Part shown: in pieces, positions 51,016 to 60,855 of the stretch
How the letters are laid out: every line of letters starts with the position of its first letter
How positions within the stretch are numbered: position 1 is the stretch's first letter
Source: Brevundimonas sp. 357
GTDB taxonomy: Bacteria > Pseudomonadota > Alphaproteobacteria > Caulobacterales > Caulobacteraceae
Length of the DNA stretch: 64,000 nucleotides
Assembly: GCF_003938605.1 (NCBI RefSeq)
Contig: NZ_RHWX01000004.1
Span: 1-64,000 of the forward strand
Direction of reading: 5' to 3'
Program-made: the position numbers and the translations under genes
The notes under the pieces: model-generated
Databases searched by the model: none
Told to the model about the DNA's origin: nothing
Seen by the model: only the letters and a program-made list of their open reading frames with translations

Positions 51016-52208
51016 TCACGCGCCGTGTCACGATTCTGGGCTCGACCGGCTCGGTTGGTTCCTCGACGCTGGAACTGATGGAGCAAGCTCAAGCTGCTGG
51101 TTCCGGACGGTTCGAGGTCGTGGCGTTGACCGGCGGCGCCAATATCGCACGTCTGGCTGAACAGGCGCGCTGCTGGCGGCCGCGTATCGCCGTAACGGCC
51201 GATCCGGCTCGCCTGAACGAACTGCGCGAGGCTTTGGCGGGGACCGGTGTCGAGGCTGCGGCGGGGCCGGAAGCCATTGTCGAGGCGGCCGTACGGCCTG
51301 CCGACTGGATCATGGCCTCCATCGTCGGAGCGGCGGGTTTGCGTTCAGCCTGGGCGGCGGCGGGGACGGGCGCGACGCTGGCCCTCGCCAACAAGGAAAG
51401 CCTGGTCTGCTGCGGTCCGGCGCTGATCGAGCGGGTCAAGAGCAGCGGCGGGCGACTAATTCCGGTCGATTCCGAACACTCGGCCATCTTCCAGGTCTTT
51501 CCGGCAGGGGCGCCGGAGCGCGTGTCCAAATTGGTGCTGACCGCGTCGGGCGGACCGTTCCGCACCCTGCCGCGCACGGCCATGACGCGGATCACTCCCG
51601 AGCAGGCCGTGGCCCATCCGAACTGGAGCATGGGCGCAAAGATCTCGGTCGATAGCGCCACCATGGCCAACAAGGGGCTGGAACTGATCGAGGCCGCCTA
51701 TCTGTTCGACATGCCGGGCGAGCGGATCGACGTGGTGGTCCATCCGGAATCGATCATCCACAGCCTTGTGGAATATGTGGATGGTTCAACCCTGGCCCAG
51801 ATGGGTGCGCCGGACATGCGGACGCCGATCGCCTGCGCCCTGTCCTGGCCGGACCGTCTGGCCTGGCCGGCGCCCAAGCTGGACCTGGCGGCCCTGGAGC
51901 GACTGACGTTCGAGGCGCCGGACGAGGTACGCTTTCCGGCGCTGCGTCTGGCGCGCGAGGCGTTGGCGGCGGGCGGATCGGCTCCGATCATCTTCAACGC
52001 CGCCAATGAGGTGGCGGCCCTGGCTTTCCTTGACCGGCGGCTGGGCTTTCTCAATATTGCCGCAGTCGTCGCCGACACCCTTGAGAAGGCGGCGGGCGCG
52101 GGCGCGTCTTGCGGTTCCGACGATGCCTGCGATGCGGCCTTGGCCGTTGATGCGGAGGCGCGGCGGATCGCGGGCGATGTCATCGCCTCGCTGAATGTCG
52201 CGGCTTAA
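51012..52208 (+). CDS. dxr: 1-deoxy-D-xylulose 5-phosphate reductoisomerase
   Basis: The second step of the MEP isoprenoid pathway, NADPH-dependent, 398 residues. The nucleotide loop is [26 protein letters not shown] and the metal-site [11 protein letters not shown] follow. The flexible loop contains [25 protein letters not shown] in pattern, and the C-terminal helical domain includes [12 protein letters not shown]. It supplies isopentenyl diphosphate used by neighbouring uppS. Confidence 0.97.
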   Translation: MITRRVTILGSTGSVGSSTLELMEQAQAAGSGRFEVVALTGGANIARLAEQARCWRPRIAVTADPARLNELREALAGTGVEAAAGPEAIVEAAVRPADWIMASIVGAAGLRSAWAAAGTGATLALANKESLVCCGPALIERVKSSGGRLIPVDSEHSAIFQVFPAGAPERVSKLVLTASGGPFRTLPRTAMTRITPEQAVAHPNWSMGAKISVDSATMANKGLELIEAAYLFDMPGERIDVVVHPESIIHSLVEYVDGSTLAQMGAPDMRTPIACALSWPDRLAWPAPKLDLAALERLTFEAPDEVRFPALRLAREALAAGGSAPIIFNAANEVAALAFLDRRLGFLNIAAVVADTLEKAAGAGASCGSDDACDAALAVDAEARRIAGDVIASLNVAA

Positions 52209-52232
52209 GGGCCGACAGGAGATACGAACGGA

Positions 52233-53450
52233 ATGCTAGGCGTCATCAGCCAGGTTCTGACCTATGTCGTGCCGTTCCTGCTCGTGCTGACGCTTGTCGT
52301 GACAGTGCATGAACTCGGCCATTTCCTGACCGCGCGCGCCTTTGGCGTGAAGATGGATCGTTTCGCTATCGGTTTCGGCCGACCGATCTTCGCTCGTACG
52401 GACAAGCATGGCGTCGAATGGCGGATCGGCTGGTTGCCGCTGGGCGGATATGTGAAGTTCTCCGGTGATTTGGACGCCACGGGCGTGCCGGACCGGGCCG
52501 GGCTGGACGCCATGCGCAAGGAACTGGTCGCCACCCACGGGCCAGGCGCCGAGCGTGAGTATCTCTATTTCAAGCCTTTGTGGCAGCGCGCCCTGGTCGT
52601 GGCGGGCGGGCCGATCGCCAACTTCGTCCTGGCCGTCTTCATCTTCACTCTGTTGTTCAGCCTTGTGGGCGTCGAGCTGCGTCCGGCGCGGGTCATGCAG
52701 GTTCAGGCCGGATCGCCCGCCGCCGCCGCCGGGTTCCAGCAGGGGGATCTGATCACCCATGTTAACGGCAAGCTGATCAAGGACGGGGGCGAAGTGACGC
52801 GCGTCGTGGCTCTCAGCAGCGGCGATCCTGTTCAATTCACCGTGGAACGAGGCGGAGGGGCCGTGCAACTGACGGCGACGCCCGAGCGCCGGGTTGAGAA
52901 TGATCCTATCGCAGGCCGGGTCACGGTGGGCCGGATCGGCCTGGCGATGGGCTCGACGCGCGAAGAAGTCCGCCACGTTCGCTACGGACCGATTGCGGCG
53001 GTGGGGCAGGGCGTCCGTGAAACCGGCACGATCCTGAACACTACCCTGACCTATATCGGGCGCATCTTCACCGGCCGTGAAAGCGGCGATCAGTTCAGCG
53101 GCCCGCTGGGCATCGCCAAGGCGTCAGGCGCCTTGACCAACGCCGCCGTGGCCGCGAATCCGGAGCCATGGGCCGTTGTTCGCAATCTGTTGCTGACGCT
53201 GACGAGCTTCGCCGCCATACTTTCGGTCGGAATCGGCTTTCTTAATCTGATGCCAATTCCGGTTCTGGATGGAGGGCATCTGCTGTTCTACGCCTATGAA
53301 GCCGTGGCGCGCCGCCCGATGGCGGCCAAGGTTCAGGAAGCGGGATACAGGGTCGGTCTTGCTTTGCTGGCGGGTTTGATGTTGTTCGCGACCTGGAACG
53401 ATCTGCAGAAACTCAATCTCTTCAAATTCCTCGGCGGGCTCGTCTCGTGA
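52233..53450 (+). CDS. rseP: Site-2 protease RseP
   Basis: An intramembrane zinc metalloprotease that releases ECF sigma factors by cleaving anti-sigma factors, 405 residues. The zinc site HELGHFLTARAFGVKMDRF (HExxH) is in TM1 and the third ligand motif is NLMPIPVLDGGHLLFY. One PDZ domain lies between (VMQVQAGSPAAAAGFQQGDLI). Four helices are expected. The stop overlaps the bamA GTG. Confidence 0.96.
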   Translation: MLGVISQVLTYVVPFLLVLTLVVTVHELGHFLTARAFGVKMDRFAIGFGRPIFARTDKHGVEWRIGWLPLGGYVKFSGDLDATGVPDRAGLDAMRKELVATHGPGAEREYLYFKPLWQRALVVAGGPIANFVLAVFIFTLLFSLVGVELRPARVMQVQAGSPAAAAGFQQGDLITHVNGKLIKDGGEVTRVVALSSGDPVQFTVERGGGAVQLTATPERRVENDPIAGRVTVGRIGLAMGSTREEVRHVRYGPIAAVGQGVRETGTILNTTLTYIGRIFTGRESGDQFSGPLGIAKASGALTNAAVAANPEPWAVVRNLLLTLTSFAAILSVGIGFLNLMPIPVLDGGHLLFYAYEAVARRPMAAKVQEAGYRVGLALLAGLMLFATWNDLQKLNLFKFLGGLVS

Positions 53451-55909
53451 GCCGACGCCAGCCCCCGATGGTATCCCGCATGAATCAAAACGACAGCCGC
53501 CCCATGACCCAGACCCGTGGCCGCATCTTCGGGGTCAGCGCCCTGGCCCTGACCTTCGCCGCCGGCCTGGCGAGCCCCGTTCTCGCGCAGGAGGCGCCGG
53601 CCCCGGCGACGGCTCAACAGACGCCTAACGTGGTGGTTCAGGAAGCCCCCCCGCAGGCTGACCGCGCCGTTGTCAATCGCATCGTGGTGCGCGGCAATCA
53701 GCGTATCGACCAGACTACGGTCCTGTCCTATCTGCCGATTCAACCAGGCGACACCATCGATGCGGTGACGATCGATGTGGCTGTGCGCACCTTGTCGCGA
53801 ACAGGCCTGTTCGCCGACGTGCAGCTGGGATTGCAGGCCAACGGCGACCTGATCGTCGAGATCGCCGAGAACCCGATCATCAACCAGGTGACCTTCGAGG
53901 GTAACAAGGCTCTGGCTGAGAAGAAGCTGCGCGACGAAGTCACAATTCGCCCGCGCGGCATCTACACCCGTGCTCGGGTGCAGGAGGACGTTGGCAAGAT
54001 CGTCGAACTGTACCGCCTGTCGGGCCGCATTTCCGCGACTGTCACGCCCAAGCTGGTGCAGCTGGATCAAAACCGCGTCGATGTGGTGTTCGAGATCGAC
54101 GAAGGGCCTGAGACGGGCATTTCGGCGATCACCTTCCTGGGTAATCAGGCGTTCTCGGACAGCGATTTGGCCCAGATCATGGTGACGAAGCAGTCGTCGT
54201 GGTGGCGCCTGTTCAGCTCGAACGACAACTACGATCCGAACCGCCTGGACTACGACCGCGAACAACTGCGCAAATTCTATACGAACCGCGGCTATTATGA
54301 CTTCCGCATCCTGTCATCCGTCGCCGAGCTGAAGCCGGACAACAGCGCCTTCGGCGTGACGGTGACTGTGGACGAGGGGGACCGTTACAACTTCGGCGAG
54401 ATCAAGGTCGTCACCGAGAACGACCGTCTGAACGCCGACTTCCTGCAGCTTCTGCTGCCGATTCGTTCCGGCGATCTGTATGAGAGCGATCGCATCCAGG
54501 CGGCGGTCGACACCCTGACCTTCGCCGCTGGTTCGGCGGGCTACGCCTTCGTTGAAATCAATCCGTCCTATCGCGCGGATCCGGAGACGGACACGGTCAA
54601 TGTGACCTTCAACGTGCGGGAGGGACAACGCGTTTACATCGACCGTATCAATGTGGTCGGCAACACGCGTACCTTGGACAGCGTCATCCGCCGCGAACTG
54701 ATGGTGGGCGAGGGCGACGCCTTCAACCGCTCCCTGGTCGAACGCTCACGCAACAACCTGCGCGCCCTGGGCTTCTTTAAGGACGTCAAGATCGAAGAGA
54801 CGCGCGGCAGCGCGCCGGATCGTTCGGTCGTCAACGTCACCGTCGAAGAGCAGCCCACCGGCGAACTGTCGGTCGGCGCGGGCTTCAGTTCGGTCGACTC
54901 CTTCGTGCTGAACCTGGGCATCACCGAGCGCAACTTCCGCGGCCGGGGCCAGAACGTCGTGGCGCGCGCCGAATGGGGCTCGCTGCGTCAGCAGATCGAC
55001 TTCCGCTTCACTGAGCCAAAGTTCCTGGGGCGGGACGTTCGCGCGGGCTTTGACCTGTTCCACATGCGCTATGACCTGAGCAAATACTCGTCTTACGATT
55101 ATCGTTCGACCGGCGGCGGGGTGCGCATCACCTATCCGTTGAACGGTTACGCCTCGTTCAGCGCGCGCTACTTCCTGAAGGACGACGAGGTCGTCATTCC
55201 GTTCGGCTACTGCAGCGGCGTCGGCGCCGGTTCATCGGCGCTATGCGACCAGGCGGGTTCGTTCATCAACTCATCGGCGGGCTATACACTGTTGGTGAAT
55301 CGCCTGAACGACCCCGTCCGTCCGACGCGCGGCTGGACCGTCTCCTTGCGTCAGGACTTCGCCGGCATTGGCGGCGACGTGAACTATCTGAAGACCGAGG
55401 CCGACGCGTCCTGGTACTATGGCGTCCGGCCGAACTGGGTGGTCAGCGTTCAGGGGCAGACCGGTTATGTCAGCGGCTGGAACGGCGATCCGATCCGGAT
55501 CAATGACCGTTTCTTCAAGGGCGGCAATACCTTCCGTGGCTTCGAGACGGCGGGCATGGGCGCGCGCGACCTGACCACCACTGACGCGCTGGGCGGAAAC
55601 TTCTACGCCATCGGTACGGTCGAACTGACGGTTCCGAACATGCTGCCCGAAGAATACGGCATCAAGACTTCGCTGTTTGCGGACTTCGGTACGATCGGTA
55701 TGTTGGACGACCGCTATCTGGTTGATCCGGCGACGGGGCAGCGTAATCCGAGGATCGTCGATGAGCTGTCCCTGCGCGCGGCTGCAGGTGTCAGCATCCA
55801 CTGGCGTTCGCCCATGGGGCCGATCCGTTTCGACCTGTCGAAGGTTCTGTCCAAGGAAGACTACGACAAGACCGAGACCTTCCGTTTCTCGACCTCTACT
55901 CAGTTCTAA
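53447..55909 (+). CDS. bamA: Outer membrane protein assembly factor BamA
   Basis: The central component of the BAM complex that folds beta-barrels into the outer membrane, 820 residues. A signal peptide is visible (RIFGVSALALTFAAGLASPVLAQ), followed by five POTRA domains (IVVRGNQRIDQTTVLSYL begins the first) and a 16-strand barrel with a surface-loop FKGGNTFRGFE. The last residues FRFSTSTQF give the terminal aromatic. GTG at 53447 couples it to rseP; ATG at 53468, 53480 or 53504 are alternatives, and the signal peptide is compatible with all of them. Confidence 0.95.
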   Translation: MSRRQPPMVSRMNQNDSRPMTQTRGRIFGVSALALTFAAGLASPVLAQEAPAPATAQQTPNVVVQEAPPQADRAVVNRIVVRGNQRIDQTTVLSYLPIQPGDTIDAVTIDVAVRTLSRTGLFADVQLGLQANGDLIVEIAENPIINQVTFEGNKALAEKKLRDEVTIRPRGIYTRARVQEDVGKIVELYRLSGRISATVTPKLVQLDQNRVDVVFEIDEGPETGISAITFLGNQAFSDSDLAQIMVTKQSSWWRLFSSNDNYDPNRLDYDREQLRKFYTNRGYYDFRILSSVAELKPDNSAFGVTVTVDEGDRYNFGEIKVVTENDRLNADFLQLLLPIRSGDLYESDRIQAAVDTLTFAAGSAGYAFVEINPSYRADPETDTVNVTFNVREGQRVYIDRINVVGNTRTLDSVIRRELMVGEGDAFNRSLVERSRNNLRALGFFKDVKIEETRGSAPDRSVVNVTVEEQPTGELSVGAGFSSVDSFVLNLGITERNFRGRGQNVVARAEWGSLRQQIDFRFTEPKFLGRDVRAGFDLFHMRYDLSKYSSYDYRSTGGGVRITYPLNGYASFSARYFLKDDEVVIPFGYCSGVGAGSSALCDQAGSFINSSAGYTLLVNRLNDPVRPTRGWTVSLRQDFAGIGGDVNYLKTEADASWYYGVRPNWVVSVQGQTGYVSGWNGDPIRINDRFFKGGNTFRGFETAGMGARDLTTTDALGGNFYAIGTVELTVPNMLPEEYGIKTSLFADFGTIGMLDDRYLVDPATGQRNPRIVDELSLRAAAGVSIHWRSPMGPIRFDLSKVLSKEDYDKTETFRFSTSTQF

Positions 55910-55943
55910 CCGCGGCTTGATCGCCGCCACTAAGGCTTAGATT

Positions 55944-56528
55944 ATGAAACTCATCGCTCTCGGCGCCTTCGCTCTCGCCTCTTTGACCGCATCGGCCGCT
56001 CTGGCTCAGACACAAGGCCCGGCCAACCCCGGCCCGGTGATCCCTGGCGTTTGCGTCTATTTCAACCAGCGGGTCTTGGCCCAGTCCACCGCCGGCCAGG
56101 CCGTCCAGACGCGCATGGAACAGTTGGCCCAGGAAGTTCAGGGCGAACTTCAGCCTTACGCCACCGCTATCCAGACCGAGGTCCAGGCCCTGCAACAAGG
56201 CGCAGCCACCATCCCGGCTGACCAGATGAACCAGCGCCGTCAGGCGCTGCAGCAACGCGTTCAGGAAGCCCAGCAACTGGAAGGCACGCGCGAAAACGAA
56301 CTCCGTTACACTTTGGCTGAGCAGCGTCGGAAGATCTCGGAAGCGGTCGAGCCCCTGCTGGTCGCCGTCTATCAGGAGAAGGGCTGCGGCATCATGATCG
56401 ACCGCGAGAGCGTCTTCATCCTGAACCCGGCCATGGACGTGACGGACACGGTCATCCAGCGCCTGAACGCCCAACTGCCGACGCTGAGCTTCAACCGCAT
56501 GCCGGTTCCGGCCCAGCCGCAATCCTAA
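55944..56528 (+). CDS. skp: OmpH/Skp family periplasmic chaperone
   Basis: A holdase for unfolded outer-membrane proteins, 194 residues. The signal peptide is MKLIALGAFALASLTASAALA, cleaved before QTQG. The body has long helices with Gln/Glu/Arg heptads (QRRQALQQRVQEAQQLEGTREN) that form the tentacles of the trimer. It sits directly between bamA and lpxD, the canonical position. Confidence 0.93.
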   Translation: MKLIALGAFALASLTASAALAQTQGPANPGPVIPGVCVYFNQRVLAQSTAGQAVQTRMEQLAQEVQGELQPYATAIQTEVQALQQGAATIPADQMNQRRQALQQRVQEAQQLEGTRENELRYTLAEQRRKISEAVEPLLVAVYQEKGCGIMIDRESVFILNPAMDVTDTVIQRLNAQLPTLSFNRMPVPAQPQS

Positions 56529-56536
56529 GGCGGGCC

Positions 56537-57556
56537 ATGCCCGATCCGAGGTTTTTTGAGACCCTGTCGTCCCTGACGGTCGCCGCCCTCGCCGAGCACA
56601 TCGGCGGGGAGGTGGTCCGGGGCGGCGAGGTCATCGTCTCGGCCGTCGCGCCCCTGTCCAGTGCGGACCGGGGCGCGATTGCGTTTCTGGGCGACCGCAA
56701 GTTTGCCGCAGCGCTAGCTGAGACGAAGGCCGGGTGCGTGATCGTACCGGCCTCGGCCGTGGATGCGGCGCCGGCTGACGCCGCCGTCATCGTCTCCGGA
56801 GAAGCGCAGGCCGCCTGGGCGCGGGCTTCGGCCCTGTTGCACCGACCGATCCGTCTGGATCGCGCCATCACCGCCGCCGAGGCCGCCGAGGACGACACGG
56901 TCGTGGTCGAGCCCGGCGCTATCCTGGGCGAGGGCGTCCGCATCGGTCGCGGCAGCCGCATCGGCGCCAACACGGTCATTGGGCCGGGCGTCCAGATCGG
57001 CCGCGACTGTCTGATCAGTTCCGGCGTCACCGTCGGCTTCGCCCTGCTGGGCGACCGGGTGAAGCTGCTGGCGGGCGCGCGGATCGGCGAGGCGGGCTTC
57101 GGCGCCGCTGGATCCAAGGCCGGACCGGTGGATATTCCGCAACTGGGCCGCGTCATCCTGCAGGACGGGGTGACGGTCGGGGCCAACTCCTGCATCGATC
57201 GCGGCGCCTATGACGACACCGTCATCGGCGAGAACACCAAGATCGATAATCTGGTCATGATCGGCCACAACTGCGTCATTGGCCGCAACAATCTGATGGC
57301 GGCGCACACCGGCATCTCGGGCTCGGTCACCAGCGGCGACAACTGCATCTTCGGCGGCCGGGCGGGCGTGGGCGACCACATCACCATCGGCGAAGGCGCG
57401 CGCGTCGCGGCCGGCGGCGGCGTGTTGGCTGACATTCCGCCGGGCGAGATCTGGTCCGGCTATCCCGCCAAGCCCCTGCGCCAATTCTTGCGCGAGACGG
57501 TGTGGCTGTCCAAACAGGCGTCCCAGAAGAAGGGCGCGAAGGAAGTGAAAGAATGA
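56537..57556 (+). CDS. lpxD: UDP-3-O-acylglucosamine N-acyltransferase
   Basis: The third step of lipid A synthesis, 339 residues. The N-terminal uridine-binding domain (AIAFLGDRKFAAAL) is followed by left-handed beta-helix hexapeptides (AILGEGVRIGRGSRIGANTVIG). The catalytic His is in MIGHNCVIGRNN. The C-terminal helix KPLRQFLRETVWL closes the trimer. The stop overlaps the fabZ start by ATGA. Confidence 0.97.
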   Translation: MPDPRFFETLSSLTVAALAEHIGGEVVRGGEVIVSAVAPLSSADRGAIAFLGDRKFAAALAETKAGCVIVPASAVDAAPADAAVIVSGEAQAAWARASALLHRPIRLDRAITAAEAAEDDTVVVEPGAILGEGVRIGRGSRIGANTVIGPGVQIGRDCLISSGVTVGFALLGDRVKLLAGARIGEAGFGAAGSKAGPVDIPQLGRVILQDGVTVGANSCIDRGAYDDTVIGENTKIDNLVMIGHNCVIGRNNLMAAHTGISGSVTSGDNCIFGGRAGVGDHITIGEGARVAAGGGVLADIPPGEIWSGYPAKPLRQFLRETVWLSKQASQKKGAKEVKE

Positions 57557-58017
57557 GCGAAGACAACAAGATCGACTATGCCGAGGTGATGCGTCGCCTG
57601 CCGCACCGCTATCCCTTCCTGCTGGTCGACAAGGCCGAGGATTTTGTGGCGGCGACCTCGATCGTCGGCATCAAGAACGTCACTCACAACGAACCCTTCT
57701 TCCCCGGTCACTTCCCGATCGACCCGGTCATGCCCGGCGTGCTGATCGTCGAGGCCATGGCCCAGACGGGCGCCCTGCTGATGTCCAAGTCGCTGGACGT
57801 GGCGGTGGCCGACAAGGTCATCATGTTCATGTCGATCGACGGCGTGCGCTTCCGCAAGCCCGCCCGCCCGGGCGACCAGCTGCGCATGGAGGTCAAGGTG
57901 ATCAAGGCGCGCGGCGATGCCTATAAGTTCCGCGGCGAGACCTTCATCGACGGCAAGCTGGCGGCTGAGGCCGAGTTCATGGCCATGGTCGTGACCGTGG
58001 CGGAGCCTGCCCAGTGA
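57553..58017 (+). CDS. fabZ: 3-hydroxyacyl-[acyl-carrier-protein] dehydratase FabZ
   Basis: The dehydration step of fatty acid elongation, 154 residues of hot-dog fold. Active-site residues are in the stretch GHFPIDPVMPGVLIVEAMAQ (His and Glu), with LPHRYPFLLVDK upstream. ATG at 57553 (MSEDNKIDY) is correct; the frame extends 5' into lpxD. Its placement within lpx genes balances hydroxyacyl-ACP use between fatty acid and lipid A synthesis. Confidence 0.97.
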   Translation: MSEDNKIDYAEVMRRLPHRYPFLLVDKAEDFVAATSIVGIKNVTHNEPFFPGHFPIDPVMPGVLIVEAMAQTGALLMSKSLDVAVADKVIMFMSIDGVRFRKPARPGDQLRMEVKVIKARGDAYKFRGETFIDGKLAAEAEFMAMVVTVAEPAQ

Positions 58018-58802
58018 CCATCCACCCGACCGCCGTCGTCGACGCCTCGGCGACCCTGGCGGACGGCGTCGAGATCGGCCCGTTCTGCACCGTCGGGCCG
58101 GGCGTGGCGCTGGCCTCCGGCGTGCGTCTGGTCAGCCATGTGGTGATCCAGCAGGACACCAGCGTCGGCGCGAACACGACGATCCACCCCTTCGCCGTCA
58201 TCGGCGGCGATCCGCAGCACGGCGGATACAAGGGCGAGCAGGTGCGGCTGGAGATCGGCGAGAACAACCTGATCCGCGAGCACTGCACCTTCAACCGGGG
58301 CACGCCTCAAGGAACGGGCGTCACTCGCGTCGGCTCGAACAACCTGTTCATGACCGGCGCCCACGTCGGCCACGACTGCGTGGTCGGCGACAGCGTCACC
58401 ATGGCCAACAACGCCACCCTGGGCGGTCACGTCCATGTCGGCGACAGGGTGTTCCTCGGCGGCCTGTGCGCTATCCACCAGAACGGCCGGGTGGGGCAGG
58501 GCGCCATCGTCGGCGGTCTGGCCGCCGTGACGCGCGACGTCATCCCTTACGGCTCGGTTTGGGGCAATCACGCCAGCCTGCACGGCCTCAACCTGATCGG
58601 GCTGAAGCGCAAGGGTTACGGCAAGGACGCGGTGCGCCGCCTGTTGGCTGCCTATCGCGACCTGTTCGAGGGCGAAGGCGTCTTCGCCGAGCGTCTGGAC
58701 CGGATGGAGCAGGCCTACGCCGACCTGCCCGAGATCATGGAGATCACGTCATTCATCCGTGACGGCGGCAAGCGCCCGCTGTGCCTGCCGGACGCGGAAT
58801 GA
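58014..58802 (+). CDS. lpxA: UDP-N-acetylglucosamine O-acyltransferase
   Basis: The first step of lipid A synthesis, 262 residues. Hexapeptide beta-helix repeats run from the N-terminus (HPTAVVDASATLADGVEIGP). The active-site His is in GAHVGHDCVVGD, and GGDPQHGGYKGE and ENNLIREHCTFNRGT are typical. The C-terminal helices include GLKRKGY. It overlaps fabZ and lpxI by four bases each. Confidence 0.97.
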   Translation: MTIHPTAVVDASATLADGVEIGPFCTVGPGVALASGVRLVSHVVIQQDTSVGANTTIHPFAVIGGDPQHGGYKGEQVRLEIGENNLIREHCTFNRGTPQGTGVTRVGSNNLFMTGAHVGHDCVVGDSVTMANNATLGGHVHVGDRVFLGGLCAIHQNGRVGQGAIVGGLAAVTRDVIPYGSVWGNHASLHGLNLIGLKRKGYGKDAVRRLLAAYRDLFEGEGVFAERLDRMEQAYADLPEIMEITSFIRDGGKRPLCLPDAE

Positions 58803-59638
58803 CGACCGCGCCCAAGCTGGCCCTGATCGCGGGTTCAGGCGATCTGCCCATCCGCGTCGCCCAGCGCTGCGAGGCCGAGGGGCGCGAGGTCTTCATCATC
58901 CGCCTGAAGGGCTTCGCCGACGCCCACCTGCACCGCTGGCCGGGGCAGGACTTCGGCATGGCCGAGATCGGCAGGATCGTGAAGGCCATGCGCGCCGAAG
59001 GCTGCCGCGCGGTCTGTCTGGCGGGCTACGTCAACCGCCCGGACTTCAAGACGTTGAAGCCCGATCTGAAGGGCGCGTCCCTGCTGCCCGGCATTATCGC
59101 GGCGGCGTCCAAGGGCGACGACGCCCTGCTGCGCAAGATCCTGTCGGTGTTCGAGGATGAAGGTTTTGCCGTCGAAGGCGCAGACGACATTTTGGGCGGC
59201 GAGATGCTGGCGGCGGGCGCGCTGGGCCGCGTGACGCCGACCGACGAGCAGCTGGCAGACCTGAAGAAGGCGCTGCACGTCGCTGAAAAATCAGGCGAAC
59301 TGGATATCGGTCAAGGCGCGGTCGTCTGCGACGGCCTCGTGCTGGCGGTCGAGGCGCAGGAAGGCACGGACGAGATGCTGCGGCGCGTGGCGGGCCTGCC
59401 GGCCGACCTGCGCGGTTCGCCCGGCTTTGCGCGCGGCGCGCTGGGCAAGGCGCCCAAGCCGATCCAGGATCTGCGCGTCGACATGCCCGTTATCGGACCA
59501 ACGACGGTCGAACTGGCCGCCGCTGCGGGTCTGGCCGGGATCGGCGGGTTCGAGGGACGGCTGATCGTCATCGACCACGCAGGTCTGGTCGAGGCGGCCG
59601 ACCGTTTGGGCCTGTTCGTCTGGGGAGAGCCGCGATGA
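58799..59638 (+). CDS. lpxI: UDP-2,3-diacylglucosamine pyrophosphatase LpxI
   Basis: Hydrolyses UDP-2,3-diacylglucosamine to lipid X, 279 residues. This is the LpxI family found in alphaproteobacteria, not the LpxH metallophosphoesterase. The N-terminal half begins LALIAGSGDLPIRVAQ. The C-terminal half has GQGAVVCDGLVLAVEAQEGTDEML in family pattern and DMPVIGPTTVELAAAAGLAGI near the end. ATG at 58799 overlaps the lpxA stop; an upstream in-frame start at 58781 is less likely. Confidence 0.94.
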   Translation: MTTAPKLALIAGSGDLPIRVAQRCEAEGREVFIIRLKGFADAHLHRWPGQDFGMAEIGRIVKAMRAEGCRAVCLAGYVNRPDFKTLKPDLKGASLLPGIIAAASKGDDALLRKILSVFEDEGFAVEGADDILGGEMLAAGALGRVTPTDEQLADLKKALHVAEKSGELDIGQGAVVCDGLVLAVEAQEGTDEMLRRVAGLPADLRGSPGFARGALGKAPKPIQDLRVDMPVIGPTTVELAAAAGLAGIGGFEGRLIVIDHAGLVEAADRLGLFVWGEPR

Positions 59639-60801
59639 GCCGTCCGTTGAAGGTCATGCTGGTGGCGGCCGAGGCGTCGGGCGATGCGCTGGGCGCCGGG
59701 CTGGCGCGGGCGTTGAAGGCGCGGCTGGGCAAGGACGTGGTCTTCGTCGGCGTGGGCGGCCCCAAGATGGCGGCCGAGGGAGTCGCCAGTCCCTTCGATA
59801 TCGCTGAACTGTCGATCCTGGGCTGGATCGAGGGCCTTAAGGCCTATGGCCGGGTCAGGAAGCGGGTGGCCGAGACGGCGGCGCTGGCGGCGGCGGAAAA
59901 GCCGGACGCCGTAGTGCTGATCGACAGCTGGGGCTTCACCATCCGCGTGGCCCAGGCGATCCGCGCGGCCTCGCCGAAGACGCCGCTGATCAAATACGTC
60001 GGACCGCAGGTCTGGGCTTCGCGGCCGGGCCGGGCCAAGACGCTGGCGGGCGCGGTGGATCACCTGTTGGCCCTCTATGCGCTGGATGCGCCGTGGTTCG
60101 AGAAGGCGGGTCTGCCGACGACGGTTGTGGGGTCTCAGGCGCTGCACGTCGACATGGCGGGGGCCGACGGCGCCCGTTTTCGCGCGGCGCGCGGGATTGC
60201 GGCGGACGCGCCGCTGCTGCTGGTCCTGCCGGGCAGCCGCCCCAGCGAGATCACGCGCATGACGCCTGTCTATGAGCAGGCGGTCAAACAACTGAAGGCC
60301 CAGATTCCGGGGCTGGAGGTGGCCGTCGTCGCGGCGGGCACGGTGGCCGCCGATGTGGCGGGCCGGGTCGCCGCCTGGCCGTTCCGCGCCCATGTCGTGC
60401 AGGAAGCCGACAAGTACGACGCCATGAAGGCCGCCAACGCCGCCCTGGCGACCAGCGGCACGGTCTCGACCGAACTGGCGCTGGCGGGCGCGCCGATGGT
60501 CATCGCCTATAAGATCGACGGGTTGAGCTACGCCCTGATGAAGCGGCTGGTGACGGCCAAGCACATCACCCTGTTCAACATCGCCGCCGACGAAGCCATC
60601 GCGCCGGAGTTCATCCAGCATGAGGCGACGCCGCAGGCTTTGGCGAAAGCGGTCGGGCGGCTGCTGGCCGATCCCGAGGCGGCGGCCGATCAGGCGCGTC
60701 GCCAGACCGAGGCGCTGAATCTGATGGGGCGCGGCGGGCCGGACCCGTCGGAACTGGCGGCCGATGCCGTGCTACGGGTGATCGCGGCGAAGGCGGGCTG
60801 A
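59635..60801 (+). CDS. lpxB: Lipid-A-disaccharide synthase
   Basis: Joins lipid X and UDP-diacylglucosamine into the lipid A disaccharide, a GT19 inverting glycosyltransferase of 388 residues. Family stretches are VAAEASGDALGAGLARAL, VGVGGPKMAAEG, YVGPQVWASRPGRAK, LPGSRPSEI and ATSGTVSTELALAGAPMVIAYK in pattern. It is the last gene of the rpsB-to-lpxB run, overlapping lpxI by ATGA, and ends before a palindromic repeat. Confidence 0.96.
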   Translation: MSRPLKVMLVAAEASGDALGAGLARALKARLGKDVVFVGVGGPKMAAEGVASPFDIAELSILGWIEGLKAYGRVRKRVAETAALAAAEKPDAVVLIDSWGFTIRVAQAIRAASPKTPLIKYVGPQVWASRPGRAKTLAGAVDHLLALYALDAPWFEKAGLPTTVVGSQALHVDMAGADGARFRAARGIAADAPLLLVLPGSRPSEITRMTPVYEQAVKQLKAQIPGLEVAVVAAGTVAADVAGRVAAWPFRAHVVQEADKYDAMKAANAALATSGTVSTELALAGAPMVIAYKIDGLSYALMKRLVTAKHITLFNIAADEAIAPEFIQHEATPQALAKAVGRLLADPEAAADQARRQTEALNLMGRGGPDPSELAADAVLRVIAAKAG

Positions 60802-60811
60802 TCCCCACACC

Positions 60812-60843
60812 CCGCTCATTCCGGCATCCGCCGGGATGAGCGG
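60812..60843. repeat. REP-like palindrome between lpxB and trpC
   Basis: CCGCTCAT-T-CCGGC-ATCC-GCCGG-G-ATGAGCGG, an almost perfect 32-base palindrome. It has the same CCGCTCATnCCGGC core as 7251-7281. It lies between convergent genes and could terminate both transcripts. Confidence 0.8.
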
Positions 60844-60855
60844 TAAGTGGGAAGC